A DNA stretch of 49,461 nt from Hymenoscyphus infarciens. Lineage: Eukaryota; Ascomycota; Leotiomycetes; Helotiales; Helotiaceae. The stretch lies in the NCBI GenBank assembly GCA_001414345.1, contig LLCB01000382.1:1-49461 (forward strand), read 5' to 3'. The notes under the pieces were generated by a model, which did no database searches, was not told the DNA's origin, and was given only the letters and a program-made list of their open reading frames with translations. Position 1 is the stretch's first letter; every line of letters begins with the position of its first letter. Positions 34,085-48,487 of the stretch are shown here, piece after piece. The position numbers and the translations under genes are program-made.

Positions 34085-37000
34085 TTTATAATATATTAGA
34101 AATATACTATATAGAGAAGAGATATCTATATATATTTAAGCTTACTTATAAAAACGTTAATGTTTATAATATAGCTATATTTATTAGTGTTTTAGGTAAG
34201 ATGAATACTAATATAGAAGTTAGAGAGCTTTTAATACTTATCTTATTTACTTAATTCTAGCTTCTTTTTCTTCTTTCTACTTAGTAATAGTAGTATAATA
34301 GAATAGCTATATTAAAGTAAGAGTAGTAGAGATAAGGATTAAGAAAGGCTTCTACTATTGTCTAATTCAATATTACTCTAAGGTGTAGAACTATTATTCT
34401 TAGCTTTATTAGATAGTATGTATATAGTAATTAGAAGATAACTAGGGCTTATTAGGAATAGTAAGAATATATTAGAGGTAAGATTAGAAAGTTTCTTAAT
34501 ATAACGTAGTAGTATTAATAAGATATCTAGAAAGGATAGTAAATTAGTATTACTTTTTACTTTATCTTCGTTCTCTTCTTTAAAGTCTATATTAAGAGCT
34601 TCTACCTTAATAATATATTACTAAATAGTAGTATAAATAACTTCTTTGTTATCTCTAAGTCTAAGTCTAGTAGTTACTTTCTTCTCTCTCTTAGTATACT
34701 TAATATAACTAATAATTAATAGATAAGTAGAATAAGCTTTCTTAATAGAATATTTAATTTAATAGAGATTATAATAGCAAAGTTATAAGCTAGTACTATA
34801 TATAGTATTAGTAATAATAAAAAAGAGAGTATAAACTATATAAAGTATATTACTATAATTAGATAATAAGTTATATAGATCCTTATTAGTATTATTATTA
34901 TTATTATTAATAAGATAAGAAACTACTTAAAAGAAACTTAGCTTAAACTAAGTCTTCTATTTATAGTATTATAGAATTAATAAAAGAATAAGAAGAGCTC
35001 TCTCTATCTTTAATAATAACTATAAAAAAAGATATAATAAGCTTTAAATATATAATTAATTAGATAGAAAAGAGAATTCTTATATATACTTAATAAATTC
35101 TACTATACTACCTTAAGTAAAGATATTAGTAAGTAAAACTTTAAGTAGAATCTATCTAATACTCTTTTACTTAGAATAAGAGATATTATATCTATAGCTA
35201 AGGATTAGATTAAGATAAGAGGTAATAGTAAGAATTAATAGTACTTTATCTCTTATTCTAAGCTATAAGAAGAAGGCTATATACTTCTTACTATTCTAGA
35301 TTTAATAGCCTTAATCTTATAAAAAAATAGTATTAAAGTAGTAGCGATTATAGCTAGTAAAGTTTAAATTATTTCGTTTATCAACTATAATAAAACATAT
35401 ATAGTAACTATAAATAGTAACTATAAATAGTATTATATCTTATAAATCCTAAGAGATTAGCTATTTAAGGTATATTACTAGTAAGTATAATAAAGAAGCC
35501 TTTTACTATTATCTTATCTTCTTAGATTATAACTATAATCTCTTAAGTAAAGCGATCTAAGTTAACTTATATATTACAACATATATCGATAAGTATAGAC
35601 TTATAAGACCTAAGAGTAAGAGTAAACTCATTAGCTAGTTTCTAGTAATTATAGTATAATAATAAAGCTAGTATAATATAAAAACCTTTTAACACTTAGT
35701 ATATATTTCTATAAACTTTAAAATTATTAATAAAAAGGATTAAGAGTAAAGACATATATTTCTACGATATATATATAAAAGCTTTAATAGTATTATACTT
35801 AAATATAAGCACTTCTAGCTTACTACGTATTAGATAAGTAAACTATATAGCTTTATATATAATATCTAATATAAGGCTAACTATATATTATATAAAGAAG
35901 CCTTTCTCGTTATTAAGATTAATTTCATAATAAGTAAACTAGTCTTTAAGATTAAACTCTTAATCTATTTCTATAAATATATAAGTCGCTATAATACTCT
36001 TAGTAATATATATATATTATTAGATTAGAACAAGTTTCTATAAACTACTACTAGTTAAATAATTAAATCTATTAAACTTTTATTAAATTTATAAAGTAGA
36101 AGTAATAAATTAGATATATAAAACAACCTTACTAGGTGTAGTAGTCCTTAATTAGCAATCCTGTCTAATAAATATTACATATTTAGTAGCAAAGTTAATA
36201 CTATTAAATAACTAATAAGAAGTAAATAGGATAATATTCTCTAAGATAATAATCTAGTTATTAAAAGTATATACAAATTTACTAGATATAGTTAAGGCTA
36301 AAGAACCTTAGAAGAGAGAGTACTAAAATTTAAGAGGTTCGTTTATATATTCTACTATACTAAAATATATTTTTATAGTTATTTCTATAGTACTTAATAT
36401 CTTAGTAGAAAGGTTAATAGTATTATACTAATAGTATTATATCTCTTATTCTATCTTAATCTTCTTCTTATATTTAGCTCTTTTACTAACCTTTTAACTA
36501 TCTAGGAGTGTTAGGTTCTTCTTAACCTTAACTATAATAAGCTTATATTATATATAGATTATAGGAATTTAAGTATAAAGTATACGCTTAAGAGTATCTA
36601 GCTTTATTAGTAGTTAGTACTTAGCTTTTTTATTTATATTTATTCTTAGAGAAGACTTTATCTTATCTATTATTATCTATATCTCTCTTAGTTAACGATA
36701 ATCTTTATAGAATATTAAGGACTACTTATACTAAAGAGTAAAAGTAATATAAAAAATTAATAATAGTTTATTACTTATTTTTATAAATACTACTTTAATA
36801 TCTAGATTATATAATAGATTAGATAATAATAAAGTATAAGGTATTAAAAGTTATATAAGGTAGGGTTAGTTAGAAGCTTCTATGTTCTTTTTATCGTTGC
36901 TTAGTTCTATACTATCTTATTATATATTTAGCTTAGTATAATATCTATTAAGAGTAGAGTAATTATATCCTTCTTCTTCTAAATCTATTAAATCTATAAT

Positions 37001-37472
37001 ATAATCTCTCTAAGATATAGCTATTTTAAGAATAGTTTTATAGTTTAATATATTATAAAGATTACTTAGAAGGTTGTCTATTTATATAAAAGAGTCTAAT
37101 ATATTATTAGTATATAAAGAGTAGTTAATATTATTATAAGTGCTTAAAGCTGTTTATAATCCCTCTATTACTACTAATAGTAAATTTAGTAGATTAGTAT
37201 CTTTATTATTATATATTAGGGATTTTTATAATAAATAGATAAGACCTTTCTTACTACTAGAAAGATCTTTATTATAGAGTTTATAATATATAATATTACT
37301 TATCTTTCCTACTTTATTTAATATAAGTTCTATCTCTTATGATATGTTTAAAGCTACTTTAAACCTACTATATTTATTAATATCTATTATATATAAATAA
37401 GGTTATAAGAGAGTATATAGAAAGTAGTATTTATAAGGTTAAAACTAATTTTAAAGGTTACTCTATAACGTG

Positions 37473-37562
37473 TTAGTAGATCTATTATAGGTAGATCTAT
37501 TATAGGTAGATCTATTATTAGTAGATCTATTATTAGTAAATCTATTGTTAGTAGATTTGTTT
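37473..37562. repeat. 15-bp tandem repeat GTAGATCTATTATTA, about 6 copies
   Basis: Six head-to-tail units with RIP-compatible differences between units. Confidence 0.8.
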
Positions 37563-38179
37563 ATAGATTTATTATAATTATTTAATATTAGTAGCCTTAT
37601 AAATTAGCTACTTCTAGAGAGAGGTTAGCGTTATATAGGTATACGTAGTACTACTAATTAATTGTTATTAGATCTATAAACTATAGTTAATTATTATAAT
37701 ATTAGTATATATAGTATAATAATAAAGTTTAAGGTATTAACTATAGTAATATTAAGAGAGTAATAGAGCCTTGGCTCTATCTAGCTAGAATAATTAATAT
37801 TCTAGTAGTATAGATTTTAAGAAAATATACGTTAGATTTTTTAAGTAGTATTATTATTTATTAATAACTTACTTATAATTTATAAGAATAAAAATTTACT
37901 TTTATTAGTAAGTAAAGTAACTATAACTTAGCTTTTATAAAAACCTCTTATAAATAAAAAAAGATAATAATATATAGAAGCCTTCTTCTAAGAGCTAAGT
38001 ATTATTATAATACTCTATTTTATAGTATTAAGAAACGAAAACTCCTTTATAGATCTTAATATAATAAAAAAGAAGTATTTATAGTATTATAGAAAGAAAA
38101 TAGTATACTATTTATAGTATTATCTAGCTAAAGATAAAATAAAATAATACTATATACTAGTAGTTAAAAGATAAAAGAA

Positions 38180-38280
38180 AAGAAGAGAGATAATAGAAAA
38201 AAAAGAAGAGAGATAATAAAAGAAAAGAAGAGAGATAATAAAAGAAAAGAAGAGAGATAATAGAAAAAAAGAGAAAAGAA
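38180..38280. repeat. Purine-rich tandem repeat, unit about 25 bp
   Basis: Units of the type AGAAAAGAAGAGAGATAATA occur about four times in direct order. Confidence 0.75.
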
Positions 38281-41200
38281 AATCCTACTTATATAATAAA
38301 TCCTACCTATATAATACTATTACTATAAGGTTTCTACTAACTATATATCTATATTATTATTACTAAATAGTTTCTTAATCTTAATATAGAAATTAAGATT
38401 CTTAGAATCCTACTTACTCTCTTTATTCTTAAACTTTATAATAGTACTATCTTATATATAAATAATATATTTTATAAGAAAGACTAGACTAATAGGCTAT
38501 ATATTAGTAAGTATATAGAGATTACTTTTAGGTAATAGAAGTCTATTAATAATATAGTAATTATTAATAATATAAGTTAATTTAGGATTAAGAGAGCTCT
38601 AGGTTAAGTCTTAAGTAATATTAATATTTAATTTAGTAATATAGCTAGAAATTACTTTTTAGATATTATTATATATTATTATATTATATATAGTACTTAT
38701 AATATATATATAGAAGACCTTAACGTCTTAAGTTTAGCTTATATATAGGATCTTACTATTCTCTTAGATATTAGTATTTATATTAGAAGATAGGTTAAAC
38801 TATTAGAGATAATATACGCGTTTCTATAAGTTAATTAATATACTACTAATAATATAACTATTAAGAAATACTATATACTTATTTATATACTTATTAAATT
38901 ACTTAATAATCTTCTTATACTTAACTAAGTTATAGTTTAAAGAATAATAGCTAGTACTAATATATAAAATATAATAGATAGTAAATAATAGTATCTATAT
39001 TACTAGTATTATAGTAAATATAATAATCTTCTTCTTATAAAGAATAACTAATTTAGTAAGAATATAAAGCTATATATAGATCTTAGGTATACTAAGATAT
39101 AAGTTAACTAACTAACTATATATATTATCTTTATTTAGTATTATATATAATAGTTACTCTCTAGTAGTAATAATACTATTATAGCTAGCTTTAAGGATAT
39201 TATATAAGAGATTAGTAAAAGCCTTCTACTAAGGTAGGCTATTAATAAGGAACTTATTATTATAAAACTTAAAGCTAAGCTATATAGAGAGGAGAATAAG
39301 TATATAATAATACTTCTAGTTCTAACTAATATACCTATTCTTAAGTAGGAATATAAGTTCTTTAATATAAATAAGAGAAGTATTATTATAAATCTTCTAT
39401 TCTTTATTAGTAAAAGTGTATTTAAGAATCTAGACGTATTTATTTATAATAGACTATTTAATAACCTTATTTAGCTTATTAGGGTTAGTAGATATATATA
39501 TTTGTTAAATTATAATTAGATAGAAAATAGTATAGAGATATAGGCCTTAGTTCTTAGTACTAGTAACGTTCTTATTATTAAGCTATTTATAACTTACTTA
39601 AGGTATAAGGTGTAAGATAGTGACTAGATTATTATTATCTAGAGTAAAAGAGTTAGTTGCTTTATTAATACTCTAAGTTAATAAATTTACCTCTAACTAG
39701 AGCTTATCTCTAACTGAGAATATCTCTATATAGCTATCTTAATCTAAGACTAAATTAAAGAAAGCTAATATAGTTATATAGTAGTTAGTCTTATAGCTAG
39801 TCTATTTAATAAATAGAGATAGACTTATAAGAGGGTTTTTAATAAAATAAGCTTTATTAATATAAACCTCTTATTATTTACTATATAAGAAAAAGCTTAT
39901 ATTAAGATCCTAGTAGTTAAAGGCTTCGACGACGTCCTCTTTATTCTAACTCTCTACGTATTATACTTTCTTTAACTTCGCTAGTCTATAATATATTATA
40001 TACGTTTATAAAGAGGTAATAATAATTATATAGCCGTTTTCTAGTAAGGTAGTATTAAATATTAAGTAGTCTTTTATAAGTACTATAATTCTAAAAATTT
40101 AGAATAAGATATTAAAATTAGTTATATGTCTATCTTTATAGTATATATATATAGTAAACTCAGGAGCTATCTATATAATTATTACTATTTATATTAATAT
40201 TATATTAGTAGAGTAAAGGATTAAACGTAGTTTCTATTTATAAATATATTTAAACTTAAGTAGATAGTTAACTAAGATTCTAGAGTTAGCTTACTAATTG
40301 ATTTCCTTATATTATTACTTCTACTATTGTTTAAGATATAAGTATACTATATATTTATTCTTATAAATTTTATAGCTTTATCTTTATTAGTATTTAACTA
40401 TTATTATAAGAGAGCTTTCTATAAACCTTAAGTATAACGCTAATTATAGTATAAGTCTTTTCTAATCTAGTAGTATTATATAATAGTATACTACGTATTA
40501 GGCTACTAAATAAGTTAAAGATATAAAAAGATTAGAAAATAGTAGTAATCTACTAAGTAGATAAAAGTTAGGAAATAGGTATATTAGAGAAGTAAGAGGC
40601 TTAAGAGTTAAGATTATAATATTTATATATATTATAATAATTACTTAGCTAGTAATCTATATTATTAAGTAGTTAGTTTAAATTATTAAACTTATTAATA
40701 GTAGTAGCGTTTATAGAGAATAGAGGTATAATAACCTTATATAGGAAGTTTCTAATACTAAATCCTATACTATTTATATAATATTATACTTATTAGTAGT
40801 AGCTTTTAGATCTAGTAGTAGTTAAGATCTTAGATCTTTTAAAGTAAACTTACTATTATATATACTACTAATCTTAAGAGCGAGTATATACTAACTATAA
40901 GATATAGTAGGATCTATTAGGTTATCTACGTTCTTAGTAGCTAATAACTTCTTAAGTAGAGATAATACCTTATTCTATTTCTCTTCTATATTTTAAAAAG
41001 GATTATCTTCGCTCTTATTCTTATCTCTATCTCTATTCTTATCTCTAACCACGTTATTTACTAGTAATTACAAGGGTTTAGAAGGAGGCTTTAACACCTT
41101 TATCTCTAACTTACTCTTACTATGCTTTAATAGTAATTCTAATAATAATATACCTACTTTAATAGCTACTTCTAAAGTAGTTTATATATAAGGTTTCTTT

Positions 41201-42149
41201 AGAGTAACTAGTAGAGGTGGATTAATAAACTATATACTAGAAGAGTCTTTTAAGTAGTTAAGTACCTTACTTATTAAGATAATTATTCTTTAAATAGTAT
41301 ACTATAAGTGTTTATCTATCTTTAACTATAATAATTAAGTTTTAAAGAAAATACTCTTTTAATAGTAAATGTTTTTCTTATATAGTAAGTATAACATATA
41401 CATTGCCTAATTAATCTTCTTCTAACTCTTAGTATTTAGATTCTTTATAGTATAAGTATATACCTTATAAGCTTTACTAACTATAAACTGCTATTAAATA
41501 GCTTTTAATATAAGACTTTAAGCTTTTTCAAACGTTTTACTCTTCTTTCTCTTACTATCTATTGTCTTATTATATAATAGATATAGCTTAATATAATAGT
41601 AATAATATAGCTCTTAGATTAGTATAAATATTAAACCCTCTATTTATTTATCTAGTACCTTCTTAGAATTTAATTTAAGTTACTTTATATAATAAAGACT
41701 ATTATAAATAGCTAAGCGATCTTATGTTAGATAGCTAGTTATATAATTAATATCGCTTAGAGCTAGCGTAGTAATCTTGTAGAATATAGCTAGACTGTTT
41801 CTAAGAGTTACTTTATACTTAGATATGTTTTAGAGTAGTAACTATAGTTTTAGCTTTAGCTTTAGAAGAGGTGTAGTCTTAGGTAATATAATCTATGAAT
41901 AAAGTTAGTATAATAGTAAAGTTAAATTAAAAAAGGCTTTTATATACTATAGGTTATATAAGTAAAATATTATAGATTAGATTAGAGTAAGGTAGGAAAA
42001 TTAATACTTAGGAATATTTAATTTAGATATAGACTAGTTAACTTTATCTCTATTTATAAAGCTATTAACTTATACTAGTATTTATTTCTCTAGAGTATAA
42101 AGTGTTAATAAGTAATAATTAATCTTATATCTTTAGATACTAAAGTTAG

Positions 42150-43067
42150 TACGTATATGCCCACTCGCTTTTACTCAAACCTAGTTTAAATCGGTATTGA
42201 ATCGATTTCAATAGGTTCGGAATAGGTTCTGAATAGGTTCGGAATAGGTTCTGAATAGGTTCGGAATAGATTCTGAATAGGTTCTGAATAGGTTCTGAAT
42301 AGGTTCTGAATAGGTTCTGAATAGGTTCGGAATAGGTTCTGAATAGGTTCGGAATAGGTTCTAAACCTCTCTGAATCGTTGAAACGTTCGGAGCTATAGC
42401 TGGACCGTAGTTCAGAAAGGTTCCGAACCTATTCCGAATCGTAGAAACGTTCGGAGCTATAGCTAGACCGTAGTTCAGAAAGGTTCCGAACCTATTCAGA
42501 GCTTATTCAGAGAGGTTCCGAACCTATTCCGAATCGTTGAAACGTTCGGAGCTATAGCTGGACCGTAGTTCAGAAAGGTTCCGAACCTATTCAGAACTTA
42601 TTCAGAGAGGTTCTAAACCTATTCCGAACCTATTCCGAGTAGTTCTAAGTAGCTTAAGTTATTCTATTATAACTAATACTAGCTTTAGTATATACTAGTT
42701 ATATCTTAGTAGTATATTAATACCTAAAAAGTACTTAGAAGAAAAAATAAAAAGTCTAGAGAGAGTGTTTTTTTTTTCAAAGGCGATTTAAGCGACTTTT
42801 TATATATTAACTTTAATTAGTAATTATATATTAATATTCCTTAGAATTAGGGCTACTAGCGTATAAGTTTTAGTAAATTACATAACTAAAGTGGGTTATA
42901 TAGTAGGGCGTGGCTTTCGTGTCAGGGTCGCTCTTACCGAACACGGTAAGCTATGTACAACTAGCTACGTAACCGCTAAGACCTAGCGCACAGGCCACCC
43001 CCACCTTCGACTTCGACTTCTACTTCGACTTCGACTTCGACATCTTCGACTTCGACACTTTACTTCA

Positions 43068-43098
<31 letters not shown>

Positions 43099-44014
43099 TG
43101 ATAACTCTCTATTACCATCGTATTATATTCGTTACTCGGCATCGGGCTGCTTATCGGCCTCGTAATCCACGTCGTCTTCGTCGCATTCGCTACCCCGGTC
43201 AATTCCACGTCGTCGAATAACAACCCTTTATTTTTCGACGATTTAGGTATATTTTATAGTTGGACTTTTAGCTGAGCGAACCAGAGCCCTTGAATTAGTT
43301 GCCTAGCGAATTAGAAGCATCGGATTTGTCATCTACGTCATCGCTGTCGCTGTCGGTACATACTATTTCCACCCTTACTTCCTAAACTAACGTACGTGCC
43401 TTATAGTTTCTGACCGACCGACTAACTAACCGACCGATTGAACCAATTATATTGAGGCATATATACAGGGATAACGTTATTTAGGTTGGTGGAATATTCG
43501 GTAGAATAATCGGTGGAATTAGTGGAATTAGTGGAAGCAGGACTCAGGTATTCAAAGGGCATGTTACGTAAGAGTAGTATAGCTACGTAATATATACCTT
43601 TTTACGTGATTTCAAATTTAAGTCCTTTTTCAAGCTCTTTTAATTCTTTTTCGATACTAGCTTAAAACTAGCTTGAAACTAGTTCTAAGCTAGTTCTACT
43701 AGTTCTAAACTAGTTCCAAACTGGTTCCAAACTAGTTCCGAACTAGTTCGGAACTAGTTCGGAACTAAAGTCGACTCTGAATTAGATACGTTCAAGGTGT
43801 TACAGATAAAGAAACTAATTTGGCTCTAGTTCCAAACTAGTTCCGAACTAGCTCTAAACTAGTTCTAAACTGGTTCCGAACTAGTTCCAAGCCGCTTAGA
43901 ACATAATCCGATCCTAGGTCAACCTTAATTCGAATCGGAGCCGAATCGGAGTCGAACCAGAGTCGAACCAGAGTCGAACCGGAGTTGAGTAAATAGCGGT
44001 TCGGCAGTATAGTA
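42150..44014 (+). mobile_element. Least-mutated copy of the TIR element (reference copy, 1865 bp)
   Basis: It starts TACGTATATGCCCACTCGC and ends GCGGTTCGGCAGTATAGTA. The first 30 bp and the reverse complement of the last 30 bp align with small gaps (TATxTGCC, CGCT, TTTACTCAA), forming imperfect TIRs. Internally it has an 11-bp tandem (GAATAGGTTCG/T, about 14 units, 42210-42363) and units with AAACGTTCGGAGCTATAGC. A T-run is followed by CAAAGGCGATTTAAGCGAC, and there are CTTCGA and GAC runs at about 43005-43098. CpG and CpA/TpG are clearly higher than in its surroundings, so it is the youngest or least RIPed copy. No ORF longer than background is present; it looks non-autonomous. A target duplication is not resolved beyond TA. 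Confidence 0.7.
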
Positions 44015-44399
44015 TATTTATAAAGAGCTCGATTTATAAGAAGGTTATATTATATAGGTTAAGTTATATAAGTTATATTATATAAGATCTATATTAATAT
44101 TATTAAAATAGATAGTAGTATAATATTAGAAGCCTTATACTAGTGTTATAGTCTTATATAGTAACGAAGGCTTCTACTATATAACCTATTATATAGTTTA
44201 AGTTCTATTAAACTCTAACTTGATTTACCTACTTTATACTTCTAAAATTCTAGCGTAATCTCCTACCTTATATACTAGAGTATTGACTTATAATATAATA
44301 TAACTTTATATATATACTTAGATATAATACTAATATATGAAGATAGGCCTAATTAGTTATATATATAAAAGTAACTAAGCGCTCACCTATATTAGAAGA
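44015..44399. other. AT-rich spacer
   Basis: No feature seen beyond RIP-like composition. Confidence 0.4.
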
Positions 44400-46750
44400 A
44401 ACGTTGAAGATATATTTTTAATAATATTATATTATTAGTATTATTAATTATATCTTCTTTAGACACTTTAGCTATATTACCTAATATATACTTATTATTT
44501 AATAACACTTCTACTATGCCTTTAATATTAAAGAAGTATAGTAGACTAAGTATAAACTCTACTAATTCTAACCTACTCTTTTTAAAGTAATATCTATAGT
44601 AATCTACCTCTTTTATAGCTAAAGCTAAGAAGTATAAATCGAAGAATAGCTTATATAATTATACTAATAAACTCAATAGTAGCTATTAAAAGAACATTAT
44701 CTTTAAGGTATTCTCTAATAATCTTAAGTCCTCTACTAGTATATATATTACTTTTACTCTTATTAAAGACATTTATTAATTAATATTTAATAACCTATAA
44801 AGTATATTTAATCTATAGATCCTCGAATTAGTATATAAATAGAAGATAAGCTACTTAAAACCTAAACTATATATACTACTTACTTATTTACTCTTTAATA
44901 TCTAATAAAGCCTTCTATAAGTATCTTATAAGGCTTAAGTATAGTATTCCTACCTATAGTATTCTTAACCGCAATTCTAATCGTAATCTTAACTATAATT
45001 CTAACTATAATTCTAAGGCCTTATACGTAAGACGCTATCTTAGAATACCTTTTAAAATACGCTATCTTAGAACCCTTAGTCTTTAAAAGCTCTATTATAA
45101 TCCTAAAGTAACTTATATACTTTATAGTCCTCTAAATCGTTTCTAATAAGCCTAGAAGATAATATACCTTCTATAGCTACTCTAATATAACTAGGCCTAG
45201 TTAAGGCTCTCCTTATCTAAGGTTTGTATATAGCTACTTTAAGAGATAGTTTATAACACTATACTATAAACTCTCGTCTACCTCTTTTATTACTAATACT
45301 ACGTCTATCCTCTCTTTATTAAACATCACTACTAATAACCTAGCACTATATATCTATATCTAATAGTCCTTATATCTCTAACTCTTATCTACCTACTATC
45401 TAGACTAGACTAAAATCATTATATCCTCGTCTCTCTAAAGTATATCTTTATAAAGCTAACGCCTATATTATACTAGCATCCGTCTATACTACTATTATAT
45501 TTACAGAGCCTAGTACTATATTAAGAAAGCCTTCTACTAATACCTTTATAAGCAAGGCTATACTAGTTATTAAGTATATAGTTTCTAAAAAGGAGATATA
45601 TAAGTATCTAGAAATAGCTAATAAGTAGTATTATATTATCTTTCTAGAAGGTCTTAATATTAGTTAGCCTAGTTTATTAGTATATAGCCGTTTTAAAGTA
45701 AAGCATTCTCTTATACTTATTACTATATATAAGATATCGTAAGATAAGAAAAATTAGAAATATTATACTCTTAAAAAATATACTTAATTTATAACAAATT
45801 ACGTTTAAGACACTAAACTATAAACTAATAATATTAATAGACTATAAAGTTACTTAATCCTTAACTTTAATAATACTATATTTAAAAACGTCTATTATAT
45901 ACTTAAACACGTCTATAAGCCTTATTAGTTATCCTTTATATTCTATTTTATATCTCTATATATCTAGTTTACTAAGGCAGATAAGCTAGATAAGGATAGA
46001 GCTATAAAGCTTAAAATAGAGTACCTTAAATATAAGTCATAGATTAATAAAGCCTTTTTTATACTAATAAAAGTAGTTCTTACTCTTATATTATTAACTT
46101 ATTTATATTTTAATAACTTATATACTCGTAGAATCGACGTCTTATCTAAGTATACTCTAGTTTATATATTATTAGTCTTTAATAGTTTATATATATTTAT
46201 TAAGTATATAAAACTTAAACTAAATAACATCTTACTATATAAGTTTCTTTTAGTTAAGCACTAAAGTAAAGACAAGGCCTTTATTAACTCTAATACTAAT
46301 AGCGACCTAGAAGGCTTAAGTAACTTATCTAACTTATCTAATAAGAATAAAAGTAATGAATTTACTACTATTTATAGTAGTAGTCGTAATTATTAAGAGA
46401 ATAAGAAAGACTTTAATAGATCTACTACCTTTTCTAACTTTGATAAAGATAATAATATCTCTACTAATTAAGCTATTAGCTTATAGTTTTCTCTTTCTTT
46501 TTATTTATACTATATTTAAAGTATTACTTTTTACTCTCGCTAATAATCTCGTTATTATTATAGATATTATTATAGATATTATTATAAATATTATTATAGA
46601 TAGTTATAGATATAGTTATAGTTATAGATATAGATATAGTTATAGATATAGTTATAGATATAGATATAGATATAGTTATAGATATAGTTATAGATATTAC
46701 TATAGATGTTATTATAGATATTACTATAGCATTTTTAGAGTTTAGTTATA
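44400..46750 (+). pseudogene. RIP-killed gag-like ORF of an unidentified retroelement
   Basis: One plus-strand frame (codons starting at positions equal to 2 modulo 3) can be followed from at least 45360 to about 46600, with stops only at expected Gln codons. Readable pieces include KYLEIANK, IIFLEGLNISQPSLLVYSRFKVKHSL, FTKADKLDKDRAIKLKIEYLKYKS and NLSNLSNKNKSNEF. The Ser/Asn/Gln-rich end runs into an Arg/Tyr/His-rich microsatellite. The composition suggests a gag-like nucleic-acid-binding protein, but no motif identifies the family. An uninterrupted ORF at 46356-46745 overlaps in the +1 frame and is a shadow. Confidence 0.45.
46558..46735. repeat. Microsatellite-like array of TATAGT/TATAGA units
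   Basis: Irregular 6-bp units (TATAGT, TATAGA) with TATTAT variants, extending the Arg/Tyr-coding end of the gag-like relic. Confidence 0.85.
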
Positions 46751-47039
46751 GTAGTATAATAAAGTAGACCGCTTATATATAGTAAGGGTTTTATACTTAT
46801 TAATACCTATTACTATTTATAAAAATATAGAGTTATCTAGTATTTATATTTAGAGTTATTTTTAAATATATAAATAATAGTAGTATTATTATTTATATAT
46901 AATTTACACTATATATTACTATTAGTAGAAAGCTTTATTTAGTTTAATAGTACCTTAGCTCTTAGATATTAATATAATACTAAAGCTATATAAGTATATT
47001 AGTATATTATATCTAAAGTAGTAAGCTTAGAAGTATAAT
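46751..47039. other. AT-rich spacer
   Basis: Nothing recognisable. Confidence 0.35.
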
Positions 47040-47679
47040 TAACTTATAATAGAATTATAACCTTTCTAATAACTCTAAACTTTTCAATAATTCAAAGTAG
47101 GTTCAAAACCTTTCTAAATAAGATCAGAACTTTAAAACCTTTTTAAACTATAGTCTAATAATAGCTTTAAACGTTTCAACAATTCAAAATAGGTTTAGAA
47201 CCTTAGAAGCTTTCTAAATATAATTAGAACCTCTCTAAATAGAATTAGAACCTTAGAACCTTTCTAAACTATAGTCTAATAATAGCTCTAAATGTTTCAA
47301 CGATTCAAAATAGGTTTAGAACCTTAAAAGCTTTCTAAATATAATTAGAACCTCTTTAAATAGAATTAAAACCTTAAAACCTTTCTAAACTATAATCTAA
47401 TAATAGCTCTAAACGTTTCAATAATTCAAAATAGGTTTAGAACCTCTTTAAATAGTATTAAAACCTTAGAACCTTTCTAAATATAATTAGAACCTCTCTA
47501 AATATAATCTAAACCTTAAAACCTCTCTAAATATAATTAGAACCTCTTTGAATATAATTAGAACCTTAGAATTTCTCTAAGCAGAATTAGATACTATGTT
47601 AACTCTTATTTAAGCTATTAAAATCGATTTAATACTAAGTTAAACTAGTATTAAGTAAAAGCGAGTAAGCATATACGTA
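47040..47679 (-). mobile_element. 5' fragment of the TIR element, reverse orientation
   Basis: Its 5' terminus reads GCATATACGTA at 47669-47679 (inverse of the 42150 start), with the GCGAGTAAGC motif beside it. Leftward run units with CCTTAGAACCTTTCTAAA and AACGTTTCAACGATTCAAA, corresponding to the tandem region of the reference copy. The core and 3' end are missing. Confidence 0.65.
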
Positions 47680-48487
47680 TATTAGACTTATTAAAAGCGT
47701 TCTAATTAATAAGAGTATAAAGAGTTAATTTAATATCTAATTTAGTAAAGAATATACTCTATCTTTAGAATTAATAATAATCGATATATTAATTAGAAAA
47801 GCTAAATCTTATATAATATAATCTAATACCTCTTTTATCTTTTATATTAATAATATAGATAACTTAAAAGTTATCTTAAATAATCTTTAAAATATACTTA
47901 TCTAAGAGAATAAGAAAGGAATAGAGATTAAAAGGTTCTCTATTATATAACGATTTAGATACTCTTTTCTATTCTAAGATAAAGCTATATATAACTTTAT
48001 TTAGAAGTACTTAATATTTCTTATAAATATTAATATTTAACGACTTTATAAGCGATTTAGCTACTTATTAGTATTAAGATTATAACGTATACTAAAAAGA
48101 GCTAGGTATTATATTAATTAAGATATCTTTTAATATTTTATTAAATTTTATAAATACTATTAAAAATATAGAAGTTTGCTTAGCTAATTTAAGTTTACTC
48201 TTTATAATAACTTTAAATTTAATTATAGTATTTTAATTAATACTTTTGTTCTTAATAAGTAAGTAGTCTTATACTATATAGACGAAGTAATAAAGTATTA
48301 AGTAGATGACTTTTTACTAGATATAAAAGCGACGACTATATAGAAGATCTTCTAATTATTATAGATACTAAGATAAACTTTATTAGAAAGGACTTTATAT
48401 ACTCTACTATTAGAATAGGTACTATAGTAAAAACTATACTAGTTAAGATATATAATTTAATTAGTATAGTAAAACGTTATTATAGAC
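47680..48487. other. AT-rich RIP-mutated stretch, unidentified
   Basis: Frames with Gln-type stops can be sensed (for example a plus-strand piece reading DEVIKY and VDDFLLDIKATTI near 48280-48340), but no family is recognised. Confidence 0.3.

Larger units (their letters stand above)
34085..42149 (-). mobile_element. About 8 kb of RIP-killed, unidentified element; minus-strand frames
   Basis: Minus-strand frames can be read for long distances with stops at former Gln codons. Examples are near 41000-41200 (PPLLVTLKKPYI, then RDKNRDRDKNKSED), 40700-40980 (LLKKLLATKNVDNLIDPTIS) and 34400-34700 (KREKKVTTRLRLRDNKEVI). A large autonomous transposon transcribed right to left is the likeliest content. 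No RT, integrase or transposase motif was recognised, so it is left unnamed. It may be more than one element. Confidence 0.4.

Noticed and set aside
46356..46745. Uninterrupted 129-codon ORF rich in Tyr/Arg
   Set aside because: It is the +1 shadow of a RIP-killed gag-like frame running into a TATAGT-type microsatellite. Its second half is only the translation of that repeat.
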